DNA from: Sva-07 sp963752815
GTDB taxonomy: Bacteria; Actinomycetota; Acidimicrobiia; Acidimicrobiales; Ilumatobacteraceae
NCBI GenBank assembly: GCA_963752815.1
Contig: CAVVZI010000006.1
Coordinates: 620,001-684,000 of the forward strand
DNA length: 64,000 nt
Direction of reading: 5' to 3'
Both the position numbers and the translations under genes were made by a program. Below, one piece after another: positions 27,495 to 37,248 of the stretch. Every line of letters starts with the position of its first letter. The stretch's first letter is position 1. The notes beneath the pieces were generated by a model. The model was given only the letters and a program-made list of their open reading frames with translations. It did not search any database and was not told the DNA's origin.

Positions 27495-27550
27495 CGATTG
27501 GCTCGGCCTCACGGCGAGTCTCCTCGCGACGATCGAGGTCGGCCGAGCGT
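27495..27550 (+). repeat. Post-stop palindromic repeat, copy D
   Basis: One base after the Rrf2 TAA the plus strand reads CGATTGGCTCGGCCTCACGG and ends GATCGAGGTCGGCCGAGC. Arms GCTCGGCC (27501-27508) and GGCCGAGC (27541-27548) are perfect complements over 48 bp, the same span as copy A. This copy is on the plus strand, in the same orientation relative to its upstream gene as copies A-C. Confidence 0.87.
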
Positions 27551-27679
27551 CGCCTCGTCGCTGGCGCTTCCCTCGGCTCTTCCTGACCGCACGGTCGGCC
27601 AGACTCCGGCCGCGCACGCAGATCTGGGTCAGATCCGGTGCGGAATTCGACGTCCGGGCGACCCAGACGTTGCTCGACA

Positions 27680-28171
27680 TCAGGCCGGCAGGCTCGATTC
27701 GATCGCGGAGACGAGCGCCGGATCGTCGGGCGTGACCATCGGTGAGAAGCGGGTGATCGAGCCGTCGGGGGCGATGAGGAACTTCTCGAAGTTCCACCGG
27801 ATGTCGCCGCTGTGGCCTTCGGCGTCGGCGACCTGGGTCAGTTCGGCGTAGATGGGGTGCTGCGACTCGCCGTTCACGTCGATCTTCTCCATCATCGGGA
27901 AGGTGACGCCGTAGGTGGTCGAACAGAACGTCTCGATCTCCTCGGCCGAACCGGGCTCCTGCGCGCCGAACTGGTTGCAGGGGAAACCGACGACGGTGAA
28001 GCCGCGGTCCTTGTACTGCTCGTGCAGCGCCTCGAGGCCGGTGTACTGCGGCGTGAGACCGCACTTCGATGCCACGTTGACGGCGAGGATCGCCTTGCCG
28101 CCGAAGTCGGCGAGCGACGCCGAGTCGCCCTGCAGCGTGTTGATGGGGAGTGAGTCGATCGATGACGTCAT
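27680..28171 (-). CDS. Glutathione peroxidase family (thiol peroxidase)
   Basis: The 163-residue GPx-fold protein has the peroxidatic Cys in VASKCGLTPQY, the second family motif GFPCNQFGAQEPG and the WNFEKFLI tryptophan motif. Bacterial members of this Cys type usually take electrons from thioredoxin or, in actinobacteria, mycothiol-linked systems; mshC in this window fits the latter but gives no proof. The ATG at 28171 (MTSSIDSLPI) is the natural start. It is convergent with the Rrf2 gene. Confidence 0.93.
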   Translation of the reverse strand: MTSSIDSLPINTLQGDSASLADFGGKAILAVNVASKCGLTPQYTGLEALHEQYKDRGFTVVGFPCNQFGAQEPGSAEEIETFCSTTYGVTFPMMEKIDVNGESQHPIYAELTQVADAEGHSGDIRWNFEKFLIAPDGSITRFSPMVTPDDPALVSAIESSLPA

Positions 28172-28255
28172 GGCCCACAGTCTGACCGATCGCATGTCGT
28201 GACCACGAACGGTCCGGCCGGGCGGCGGGGCCGTCGACTCATACACTCGAACCCG

Positions 28256-30556
28256 ATGACGGTCGAGCACCCACCCGAGGAATTCTCCGGCACCGTCGAA
28301 CCGCCCAAGGGGTGGGCCGCCGGTGCCACGGCGGTCGCGGTGACGTTCCAACGAGGCGTCGGTCAGATGGGAGCGCGTCGGACCGTGTCGACGTTGCGGG
28401 CCCTGAACCAGCCCGATGGCTTCGATTGTCCGGGCTGCGCGTGGCCCGAGCCGGGACACGCCCACGTCGCGGAGTTCTGCGAGAACGGCGTGAAGGCGGT
28501 CGCCGAGGAAGCGACGACCGAACGGGTCACGGCGGCCTTCTTCGCCGAGCACTCCATCGCCGAACTCCGCCAACGGTCCGAGCATTGGCTGGGCAAGCAG
28601 GGTCGGCTCACCGAACCGATGGTGAAACGGACGGGGGCGACGCACTACGTACCGATCTCGTGGGACGAGGCGTTCGGCCTGATCGCCTCCGAGCTGCGCT
28701 CGCTGCCAACGCCTGACGCCGCGGCCTTCTACACGTCCGGTCGCACGAGCAACGAGGCCGCGTTCCTCTACCAGTTGCTCGCCCGGAGCTTCGGGACCAA
28801 CAACCTGCCCGACTGTTCGAACATGTGTCACGAAGCGAGCGGGATGGCGCTCACCGAGACGATCGGCATCGGCAAGGGGTCGGTGCACATCACCGACTTC
28901 GTGGCCGCCGACCTGATCGTCGTGGTCGGCCAGAATCCCGGCACGAATCATCCGCGCATGCTGACCACGCTGGAGGAGGCCAAGCGGGCCGGAGCAACCA
29001 TCGTCGCCATCAACCCGCTGCCCGAAGCCGGACTGCTGCGGTTCAAGAACCCGCAGCGGCCTGGCGGGCTGTTCGGATCGGGAACGCAACTCGCCGACGA
29101 GCACCTGCCGATCCGGATCAACGGCGACCTGGCGTTCTTCAAGGCCGTCAACCACCTGCTCGTGACGGCCGGCGATACAGCTGGCGATACGGCCCTCGAC
29201 ACCGCCTTCATCGAGCAGTACACGAGTGGCTTCGAAGACTTCGCCGACGATGCCCGGTCGTTCGACTGGGAGCACTTCGAGCGCGCCACGGGATTCACCC
29301 GCGAGGTGGCCGAACGCTTCACCGAGCACGTCCGCGCGTCCCAGCGCATCATCGTCTGCTGGGCGATGGGCCTCACGCAGCACGCCAACTCGGTGGCGAC
29401 CATCCGCGAGATCGTCAACTTCCTGCTGGCGCGGGGCAACATCGGCCGCCCGGGCGCCGGCGTGTGCCCCGTGCGGGGACATTCGAACGTCCAGGGCGAT
29501 CGCACGATGGGGATCTCCGAGCGTCCCGCTCCTGCGTTTCTCGACGCGCTGGCCGCCGAATTCGGGTTCGAACCACCGCGGGCGTCCGGCCTCGACACGG
29601 TCGACACGATCGGGGCGATGCGCGACGGGGGCGTCCAGGTCTTCGTCGGCATGGGTGGCAACTTCGCGTCATCGACGCCCGATACCGCGGTGACCCATGC
29701 CGCGCTCGAACGCTGCCGGCTCACGGTGCAGGTGTCGACGAAACTCAACATGTCGCATGTCGTCACCGGCGACCAGGCGCTGATCCTGCCGACGATGGGC
29801 CGCACCGAACGCCACGAGGCCGGCGGTGTCGAACAGGTCGTCACCGTCGAGGACTCGATGGGTGTCGTGCACGCGTCGCGCGGCACGTTGCGCAAGGCCG
29901 CGCCGCAGCTGCTGAGCGAAGTCGAGATCGTCTGTGGCCTCGCCGAAGCGCTGTTCGACGACGCCACCCGTTCGACGGTCGACTGGGGCGGATTGGCCCG
30001 CGACCACGCAGCCATCCGCGACTCGATCAGCCGGGTCGTGCCGGGCTTCGACGACTTCAACGCGAAGATCGCCGAGCCCGGCGGCTTCGTCCTGCCGCAC
30101 GGTCCACGCGACGACCGGACCTTCGCGACGCCCGACGGTCGGGCGCGGTTCACGATCAACGAACTCAGCCATGCCGCCACCGCGCCGGGCACGCTGCTGC
30201 TCCAGACCATCCGTAGCCACGATCAGTACAACACGACGATCTACGGCCTCGACGACCGCTATCGGGGCGTGCACAACGGCCGCCGCGTCGTGTTCGTGTC
30301 GCCCGACGACCTGGAGGCGTTGGCCATCCGCGACGGCGACGTGGTCGATCTGCGATCGGTCGACGTCGACGGCGTCGAACGCGTGGCACCCCGGTTCCGG
30401 GTGATCGCCTATCCGACCCCGGCCGGCAGCTGCGCGGCCTACTACCCCGAGACGAACGTCCTCGTCCCCCTCGCCAGCACGAACGCCGCCGGCACCCCCA
30501 CCTTCAAGTCCATCCCCATCACGCTGACCTGTCGCGCGGGGTCAGGCACTTCGTAA
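28256..30556 (+). CDS. FdhF/YdeP-type molybdopterin oxidoreductase
   Basis: The 766-residue protein has FDCPGCAWPEPGH near the N-terminus (the YdeP-type cysteine motif), the molybdopterin domains (ISWDEAFGLIASELR, FYTSGRTSNEAAFLYQLLAR, VVVGQNPGTNHPRML) and a C-terminal dinucleotide-binding domain. YdeP proteins are formate dehydrogenase relatives of uncertain substrate. An ATG at 28256 (MTVEHPPEEF) is preferred; a GTG at 28199 would add 19 residues. The last ten codons, ending TCRAGSGTS, are encoded within a palindromic repeat that also sits between this gene and convergent rluD. Confidence 0.88.
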   Translation: MTVEHPPEEFSGTVEPPKGWAAGATAVAVTFQRGVGQMGARRTVSTLRALNQPDGFDCPGCAWPEPGHAHVAEFCENGVKAVAEEATTERVTAAFFAEHSIAELRQRSEHWLGKQGRLTEPMVKRTGATHYVPISWDEAFGLIASELRSLPTPDAAAFYTSGRTSNEAAFLYQLLARSFGTNNLPDCSNMCHEASGMALTETIGIGKGSVHITDFVAADLIVVVGQNPGTNHPRMLTTLEEAKRAGATIVAINPLPEAGLLRFKNPQRPGGLFGSGTQLADEHLPIRINGDLAFFKAVNHLLVTAGDTAGDTALDTAFIEQYTSGFEDFADDARSFDWEHFERATGFTREVAERFTEHVRASQRIIVCWAMGLTQHANSVATIREIVNFLLARGNIGRPGAGVCPVRGHSNVQGDRTMGISERPAPAFLDALAAEFGFEPPRASGLDTVDTIGAMRDGGVQVFVGMGGNFASSTPDTAVTHAALERCRLTVQVSTKLNMSHVVTGDQALILPTMGRTERHEAGGVEQVVTVEDSMGVVHASRGTLRKAAPQLLSEVEIVCGLAEALFDDATRSTVDWGGLARDHAAIRDSISRVVPGFDDFNAKIAEPGGFVLPHGPRDDRTFATPDGRARFTINELSHAATAPGTLLLQTIRSHDQYNTTIYGLDDRYRGVHNGRRVVFVSPDDLEALAIRDGDVVDLRSVDVDGVERVAPRFRVIAYPTPAGSCAAYYPETNVLVPLASTNAAGTPTFKSIPITLTCRAGSGTS

Positions 30557-30626
30557 CAGGTTGGGTCGAGGTCGGACCCGGCCAGTCGCAACCTGTCGCG
30601 TTGTGCCTGACCCCGCGCAACAGGTC
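30526..30626. repeat. Inverted pair of palindromic repeats carrying GGGGTCAGGCAC, between convergent genes
   Basis: Left unit 30526-30563 and right unit 30589-30626 are inverted copies, matching at 33 of 38 positions, with a 25-bp spacer. Each unit has its own short inverted ends (ACCTGT and ACAGGT). The left unit covers the last codons and stop of the molybdopterin oxidoreductase gene; rluD stops at 30638 on the other strand. The whole can fold into a long hairpin and may serve as a bidirectional terminator, but no T-tract is present. Confidence 0.88.
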
Positions 30627-30637
30627 CCACGTGACAC

Positions 30638-31555
30638 CTACGGCGTGGCGGCGGCGAGCCAGGCCTCGAGGTCGGCGGCGAGGGGGCTGTGGAACGTGAC
30701 GCGTTCGCCGGTCGCCGGGTGGTCGAAGGCCAGTTCGGCGGCATGCAGGAACGGGCGCGTCAGCCCGAGCATCGGGCGGCGCTGCGCGTACGTCGGATCG
30801 CCGACGAGCGGATGACCGATCGATGCCAGATGCACGCGAATCTGGTGCGTCCGGCCCGTCTCGAGCCGGCATTCGAGCCTCGACACGACGGCCGGCGCCG
30901 AGTAGGTGCCGAGGACCTGGTAGTCGGTCCGGGCGAAGCGACCGTTCGCCACCACGGCCATCTTGAGCGGATCGCCCCGGTCGCGACCGACCGGCGCATC
31001 GATGATCCCGTGCGGCGCGTCGGGCACACCCCAGACGAGCGCGTCGTAACGGCGCGTCGCGCTGTGGTCGGCGAACTGTTCGATCAGCGCGTCGGCCGCC
31101 TCCTGCGTGCGGGCCACGACCAGCAGGCCGGAGCTCCCGGCATCGAGCCGGTGGACGATGCCCGGACGGATCTCCTCACCGACGCCGGCGATCTCGGGGA
31201 ACTGCGCGAGGAGACCGTTCACCAGGGTTCCGGTCGCGTTGCCGGCACCGGGGTGCACGACGAGACCGGCCGGCTTGTCGATGACGATCACGTCGTCGTC
31301 GACGTGGACGATCCCGAACGTCACCGTCGGATCGGCCGCTGGCGGATCGATGGTGGGTAGGGCGGCGGGATCGATGTCGATGCGCTGTCCTTCGGCGAGG
31401 CGCACCTTGCCGGACCGGCCCACGACGCCGTCGACCGACGCACCACCGGCCGCGATCATCACCGCTGCGTCGGCGCGGCTGACGTCGGCGATCAGCGCGA
31501 CGATCCGGTCGAGGCGTTGCCCGTCGAGGGCGGCCGGAACGACCTCGGTGATCAT
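30638..31555 (-). CDS. rluD: RluA/RluD-family 23S rRNA pseudouridine synthase
   Basis: The 305-residue protein has an N-terminal S4-like domain (LDGQRLDRIVALIADVSRAD) and the catalytic domain with VIDKPAGLVVHPGAG and the active-site HRLDAGSSGLLVVA. The later GRTHQIRVHLASIGHPLVGD is the family signature. It probably modifies the helix 69 region of 23S rRNA. Its ATG overlaps the lspA stop (ATGA), the usual lspA-rluD pairing. Confidence 0.94.
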   Translation of the reverse strand: MITEVVPAALDGQRLDRIVALIADVSRADAAVMIAAGGASVDGVVGRSGKVRLAEGQRIDIDPAALPTIDPPAADPTVTFGIVHVDDDVIVIDKPAGLVVHPGAGNATGTLVNGLLAQFPEIAGVGEEIRPGIVHRLDAGSSGLLVVARTQEAADALIEQFADHSATRRYDALVWGVPDAPHGIIDAPVGRDRGDPLKMAVVANGRFARTDYQVLGTYSAPAVVSRLECRLETGRTHQIRVHLASIGHPLVGDPTYAQRRPMLGLTRPFLHAAELAFDHPATGERVTFHSPLAADLEAWLAAATP

Positions 31556-32124
31556 GACGACGACGCCTGACCCGGGTCGGACGGCTCACCAGACGTGTCA
31601 GCCAGCGATCCCGGCGAACCCGGCGTGTCGGCGTGGACGAGGACCGCCGCCCGAGCGTCGGCGCGGCTGACGAGAATGCTGTTGAGGATCAACGCCGCCG
31701 CTCCCACGTTCACGGCGATGTCGGCAACGTTGAAGATCGGGAACCATTGGAAGTCGATGAAATCGACGACCGAACCCTGGAGCCACGCATCGCCGCGGAA
31801 CAGGCGGTCCAGGAGGTTGCCCACAGCGCCACCGATCAAGCATCCCATACCGAACCGGCTGAGCTTGGTGCCGCCCGACCGCAACGACGCCAGGAGCCAC
31901 ACGATGACGATGGTGGCGACGACCGCGATGACCGGCCCCAGGCCGCGGCCGCGGCTGAAGGCCATCCCACTGTTGTAGGCGAGGTTGAACTGCAGCGTCC
32001 AGATGACGTCGATGATGTGCCCGTCGGCGAGTGCGTTCACCGCCCAGTGCTTCGTCGTCTGATCGAGCAGCACCACGACGAGCGCGATGACGATCGGCGC
32101 CCGCCATGAGCGGGCGATGGTCAT
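31552..32124 (-). CDS. lspA: Lipoprotein signal peptidase
   Basis: LspA cleaves prolipoproteins in the membrane. The 190-residue protein has four hydrophobic helices and both catalytic aspartate motifs: GGAVGNLLDRLF and FNVADIAVNVG. VVLLDQTTKHWAV and FNLAYNSGMAF are also family-typical. The C-terminal 30 residues are an Asp/Ser/Pro-rich extension not seen in short family members. It overlaps rluD by 4 bp and follows the DksA-like gene by 25 bp. The DUF3048 lipoprotein in this window is one likely client. Confidence 0.95.
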   Translation of the reverse strand: MTIARSWRAPIVIALVVVLLDQTTKHWAVNALADGHIIDVIWTLQFNLAYNSGMAFSRGRGLGPVIAVVATIVIVWLLASLRSGGTKLSRFGMGCLIGGAVGNLLDRLFRGDAWLQGSVVDFIDFQWFPIFNVADIAVNVGAAALILNSILVSRADARAAVLVHADTPGSPGSLADTSGEPSDPGQASSS

Positions 32125-32149
32125 GATTTGGCGGCTGCGGCGACGCTCA

Positions 32150-32989
32150 TCATCGCACGCCGATGCCGCTGACCTTCTCGGCAGCGAGCACGGTGGTCTC
32201 GGGGAGCGCCTCGAGACGCTCGCGAGGAATCGGGAGCCCCGACACCTCGGAGTAGCCGTACGTGCCGACCTCGATCCGGGTCAACGCGGCATCGATGTCG
32301 GCGATCGTCTGACGAGCTTGCGTCGACAGCACACGATCGAGGTCGCGCTGGACGACCATCGTGTCGCCCTCGCCACCTTCGTCGTCGAACTGCACATCGC
32401 CCATCTCGCCGTCCTCGATGAGGCTCGTCGCCTCGTCCTCGAGCCGCGTGGCCCGGGCGAGTTCGGAGGCCCGCCGAGCGAGCAACTCGTCGCGCTGGGC
32501 CTTGAGGAACTTCACGTCGAAGTCCTTCGTGTAGGTGATGCCATCCTTCGACGTGCCGCGCGCGGCGGGGATCTCGTGACGATCGGGACGATAGTTCGAC
32601 AGGATCGACGGAGTGTCGGGCGACGGCGGCTTCGGCACCCGTCGGGGCGCCGCCTTCACGGCGGTGGTCGACGTGCCGGCGGCCTTGGTGGGCGTCGCGG
32701 CGGCGGTCGCCTTCGTCGCAGTTGCGCTGCGGGCCGGCGCCTTCTTGGCGGTCGCCTTCTTGGCGGTCGCCTTGGTGGCGGTCGATTTCGTGGGGGCTGG
32801 CGTGGTCGCCGCCGTGTTCTTCATGGGAGTGGTGGTTGCTTTCGTGGCTCGTGCCTTGGTCGCGGCGGGCTTGCTCGAGGCGGTTGATTTTCGTGCTGCG
32901 CCCTTCGCAGGCACCTTGGTCGCAGCGGCGCCCCCGGACGTCGCTGACTTCTTCGACGGAGCAGGGTTCGGCTTGTTCGATGCGGCCAT
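32150..32989 (-). CDS. DksA/TraR-like protein without zinc cysteines, with histone-like N-terminal tail
   Basis: The C-terminal half (about residues 150-279) has the DksA/TraR layout: a coiled coil (FLKAQRDELLARRASELARA), GEMGDVQFDDEGGEGDTMVV, and GTYGYSEVSGLPIPRERLEALP. The zinc-finger cysteines normally found around this last motif are absent. The first about 140 residues are a lysine/alanine/threonine-rich tail with repeated KATAKKA-type motifs, resembling histone H1-like DNA-binding tails. The ATG at 32989 is used. Placed between ileS and lspA, it is probably a structural or regulatory factor of RNA polymerase or DNA, but this is inference. Confidence 0.85.
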   Translation of the reverse strand: MAASNKPNPAPSKKSATSGGAAATKVPAKGAARKSTASSKPAATKARATKATTTPMKNTAATTPAPTKSTATKATAKKATAKKAPARSATATKATAAATPTKAAGTSTTAVKAAPRRVPKPPSPDTPSILSNYRPDRHEIPAARGTSKDGITYTKDFDVKFLKAQRDELLARRASELARATRLEDEATSLIEDGEMGDVQFDDEGGEGDTMVVQRDLDRVLSTQARQTIADIDAALTRIEVGTYGYSEVSGLPIPRERLEALPETTVLAAEKVSGIGVR

Positions 32990-33104
32990 TCGCGCTTCCT
33001 TCCCGGCGTGCTGAGCGGCGGACTCTAGCGGGCGGTTCGTGCGACCGGCCAACACCCCCACCCGAAATGGGGCGACGAACGGTCTCGGCGACCCCGGCGC
33101 CCGG

Positions 33105-36100
33105 TCAGCCCACCCGGTGCACGGTGATCACGGGCGCACCACCGTCAGCAGCCGACACCTCGAGGTCGAGTTCGCGCGCCAGCGTCTCGTCCATCACCAT
33201 CGTCCGATGGGCGGTCGCTGCATCGATCCACTCCTGCCCGCCGGCGATCGACAAGGCGACACGATCGGACACCTCGAGATCGGCATCGCGGCGCGCCTGC
33301 TGGATGAGCCGGATCAGATCGCGGGCGGTCCCCTCCCGCTCGAGTTCGGCCGTCACCTCGATGTCGAGGGCGATCACACCCGGCCGGTTGGCGAGCCCGG
33401 CGCTGGCGCGGTCGTCGGAGGCGACGAGTTCCAGACGATATTCCCCGTCGACGAGCACGTGCCCGCCGACCGTGACGACGCCGTCGACATTCGTCCAGTC
33501 GCCGGCCTTGTGCGCCTTGATGACCTGCTGCACGTCCTTGCCGAGGCGCGGACCGAGCTTGGCCGGCACGAGCTGCAATTGTTCGTCGGCCACCGCGCCG
33601 AGGTCGGTGGTGAGCTCGACGCTGCGCACGTTGACCTCGTCGGCGATCACATCGACGAACTCTCGCAGGCGCTCCGCGTCCGGAGCGGCGACGGTCACCG
33701 ACTCCAGCGGCAGGCGGACCCGTCGCTGATGGGCCTTGCGGACCGACAGGGTGGCCGAGCACACCTCGCGGACGAGATCCATCGTGTCGACCAGCTCGTC
33801 GAATGCCGGCAACTCGTCGACCGTCGGCCAGTCGGTGAGATGGACGCTGTCGGCGCCGTCGGTCACGCCCGGCCCCGTCTCGTGCAAACCCCGGTAGATC
33901 GACTCGGAGACGAGTGGCAGCAGCGGCGCCATGAGCGCGCGTCACGACGTCGAGCACGGTGTGCATCGTGTCGATCGCGTCATGGTCGCCCTGCCAGAAC
34001 CGTGACCGGCTGCGCCGCACGTACCAGTTCGTGAGCACGTCGACGTAGTTGCGCACGTGCTGGCAGGCGCCGAACAGGTCGTAGACGTCCATCGTGTCGG
34101 TGACGTCGGCGATGAGATCGCGCGTCTTCGACAGGATGTACTGGTCGAGCGAGTTCGTCGAATCGGTGCGGACCACACCACGGTGGTCGGCCGCGTTGGC
34201 GTACAGGGCGAGGAAGTACCACGAGTTCCAGAGCGGCAGCAGGACGTGGCGCACGGTGTCGCGGATCCCCGCCTCGGTGACCATGGCGTCGTTCCCGCGC
34301 AGGATCGACGACGACAGCAGGTGCCAGCGCATGGCATCGGCGCCGTAGGCGTCGAACATCGCCCGGGGGTCGGGATAGTTGTTGAGGCTCTTCGACATCT
34401 TCTGGCCGTCGTCGCCGAGCACGATGCCGTGGACGACGCACGAGGCGAAGCTCGGCCGGTCGAACAGGGCGGTGGCCAGGACGTGCAGCGTGTAGAACCA
34501 GCCGCGCGTCTGGGCGATGTACTCGACGATGAAGTCGCCGGGATAGTGGTGCTCGAACCACTCGGTGTTCTCGAACGGGTAGTGCACCTGGGCGAACGGC
34601 ATCGATCCCGACTCGAACCAGCAGTCGAGCACTTCGGGCACGCGCCGCATCGTCGACTGCCCGGACGGATCGTCGGGGTTGGGGCGGGTGAGGAGGTCGA
34701 CGTTCGGCCGGTGCAGGTCGGTGATCGTCACGCCGAAGTCGGCCTCGAGGTCGGCGATCGAGCCGTAGACGTCGATGCGCGGGTGGTTCGGGTCGTCGGA
34801 CTGCCAGACGGGGATCGGTGACCCCCAGAAGCGGTTGCGGCTGATCGACCAGTCGCGGGCGTTCTCGAGCCACTTGCCGAAGCTGCCGTCCTTGACGTGG
34901 GCCGGCTGCCAGGTGATCTGCTGGTTGAGTTCGACCATCCGGTCGCGGAACTCGGTGACCTTCACGAACCACGACGAGATCGCCCGGTACACGAGCGGCT
35001 GGTTGCAACGCCAGCAGTGCGGATACGAGTGGTCGTAGGTGGCGTGGCGGAGCACGACGCCCCGATCCTTCAGTTCCCGGGTGACGAGCGGGTTGGCGTC
35101 GAACACGTGGACACCGGCCCACGGGCCGATCTCGGCGGTGTACTGGCCGTGTTCGTCCATGGGGCAGATCGTCGGGATGCCGGCCGCGTTCGACAGGAGC
35201 TGGTCGTCCTCACCGAAGCCGGGTGCCATGTGCACCACGCCGGTGCCGTCGTCGACCGAGACGAAGTCGCCGGCCAGGACGCGGAAGGCCCGCTCGGTCC
35301 CCCACTTGTCGGTGTCGGCGAAGAAGTCGAACAACGGCGTGTAGGTCCGGCCGACGAGGTCGGCACCCTTCAGGGTGTCGACGCGTTGCGCCTCGCCCAA
35401 CTCCGCGGCGTACGCAGCCGAGCAGGGCGTCGGCGATGATGTAGCGCACGCCGTCGAGTTCGACGACGGCGTAGTCGATGTCGTTGCCCACCGCGAGCGC
35501 GAGGTTCGACGGCAGGGTCCACGGCGTGGTGGTCCACGCGAGGATGCGCTCGCCGGTCTCGAGCTCGAAGGCCACCGTGAGCGCCGGGTCCTGGCGGTCG
35601 CGGTAGGTGTCGTCCATCCGGGTCTCGGTGTTGCTCAGCGGTGTCTCGCAACGCCAGCAGTACGCCAGCACCCGGAAGCCCTCGTAGATGAGGCCCTTGT
35701 CCCAGAGCGTCTTGAACGCCCACATGACGCTCTCCATGTACGGGAGGTCGAGTGTCTTGTAGTCGTTGTCGAAGTCCACCCACCGTGCCTGACGGGTGAC
35801 GTAGTCGCGCCATTCGTTGGTGAACTCGAGCACGCTCGAACGGCAGGCGTCGTTGAACTTGTCGATGCCGAACGCGGTGATCGCCGGATGTCCGGAGATG
35901 CCGAGTTCCTGTTCGACCTTCACCTCCGCGGGCAGGCCGTGGCAGTCCCACCCGAACCGACGCTCCACGCGCCGGCCCTTCATCGTCTGGTAGCGCGGGA
36001 CGGCGTCCTTGACGAAGCCGGTCAGCAGGTGGCCGTAGTGCGGCAGTCCGTTGGCGAACGGAGGGCCGTCGTAGAACACGAACTCGTTGTCACCGTTCGG

Positions 36101-36217
36101 TCCGGCGTCACGTTGCTCGACCGACCGCTCGAACGTGGACTCCTTGCGCCAGATCGCGAGGACGTCGTCTTCCAGAGCGGGAAAGTTCGGCTTCGGGTCG
36201 ACGCTGGGATACGGCAC
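33105..36217 (-). CDS. ileS: Isoleucine--tRNA ligase, reading frame broken twice
   Basis: All parts of a normal IleRS are present. The first frame (from ATG 36217) has the HIGH-type motif PPFANGLPHYGHLL and the start of the editing domain. The second frame, from about 35420, carries the rest of editing, the zinc-type HCWRCNQPLV and KMSKSLNNYPDP. The third frame, from about 33935, holds the C-terminal anticodon-binding region. The first break is one extra base (or two missing) around 35418-35425. The second fits loss of one GC pair from a GC dinucleotide run near 33938. Corrected, it is about 1037 residues. As ileS is essential, sequence errors are the likely cause. Confidence 0.92.
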
Positions 36218-36300
36218 GCCACGATGCTACCGACGCGACTTCCGGCCGCCGATCGAGTTCGGCTGGCCGGTTCAGCTGCCCGGCGCCGCCTCGCGGCCGG

Positions 36301-37209
36301 TCAGCTCGAACTGATCGGGGTCGCGTCGCCGTCGTCGGGGCGACCATCGTCGAACGAGAACAACGCGGTGTCGTTCGTGCCGGTCGCGTCATCGCCGCTG
36401 CGGTCGTCGTCGATCTCGTTGACGATGATGATCGCCTGCGTCGGGTCGCCCTCGTCCGCCGCGCCGTCGAAGTCGTCGCCCGTGTCGTGCAGTCCGACGA
36501 TCTTCGTGGTCTCGTCCTCGTCGGGGGACGATTCGCCGTCAGCGGGATCGTCGTCGGAAGCCGACAGGAGGGGGCGTCGGGCGTCTCCGAGGCCAGCGGG
36601 TACCCGGTCGGTGATCTCGATCAGTTCCGCCGCGGCGTCACGAACCCGGCTGCGCTGGGCGACGAGGAACTGTTCGAGGTGATCCACGTCGGATTCGAGG
36701 AAATCGCGGCGGGCCTTGAGCGAGTCGACCTCGCTCGCCACGGCGAGCCGCTCGGTCTCACCGAACCGGCGCGCCTCCTCGCGGGCCTCGTCGAGCATCG
36801 TGGCAGCCATTTCGCGGGTCGAGTCGCGCGTCGCGGCCGCCTCGCTGTTCGCTCCTGCCACGAGGCGAGCCGCTTCCGCTTTCGCCTCGGCGATCAGCGA
36901 GTCGGCGGTGCGTTGGGCGAGCACGAGCGTGCGGCTGATCGCGTCGGACTGTTCCGCCGACACGTCGACCGACTCGGGCGTGGGTGCGGAGGCCGGCGGC
37001 GCCGGCGCATCCGCCGTCGTTCCCTCGGACACCTCCTGGAGCCGTGCGACGGCGGCGCGCGCCCGCGCCTCCATGGCCGTCGACTGGTTCTGGGCGCGCT
37101 CCAACTCGTCGGCGACGTCGTTGAGGAACGACCGGACCTGATCGAGGTCGGCTCCCTTACGCGCCGTCTTGAACTCGGCCGTGCGGACGCGCTGCGGGCT
37201 CATCTCCAT
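36301..37209 (-). CDS. divIVA: DivIVA/Wag31-like polar growth and division protein
   Basis: The 302-residue protein begins MEMSPQRVRTAEFKTARKGADLDQVRSFL, which fits the DivIVA N-terminal membrane-binding domain, then a long coiled coil (about residues 95-205, with ARLVAGANSEAAATRDSTREM) and an acidic, disordered C-terminus. DivIVA marks curved membrane and recruits wall synthesis at poles or septa. It lies after sepF in the usual actinobacterial order. An ATG six bases downstream (37203) is an equally possible start. Confidence 0.87.
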   Translation of the reverse strand: MEMSPQRVRTAEFKTARKGADLDQVRSFLNDVADELERAQNQSTAMEARARAAVARLQEVSEGTTADAPAPPASAPTPESVDVSAEQSDAISRTLVLAQRTADSLIAEAKAEAARLVAGANSEAAATRDSTREMAATMLDEAREEARRFGETERLAVASEVDSLKARRDFLESDVDHLEQFLVAQRSRVRDAAAELIEITDRVPAGLGDARRPLLSASDDDPADGESSPDEDETTKIVGLHDTGDDFDGAADEGDPTQAIIIVNEIDDDRSGDDATGTNDTALFSFDDGRPDDGDATPISSS

Positions 37210-37248
37210 GGTGTTGCCTCCGTGGTGGATCGTGAACGCCCGATTCGG

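Noticed and set aside
36218..36300. T-box leader before ileS
   Set aside because: Only 83 bp separate it from divIVA and no specifier stem or antiterminator sequence is visible.
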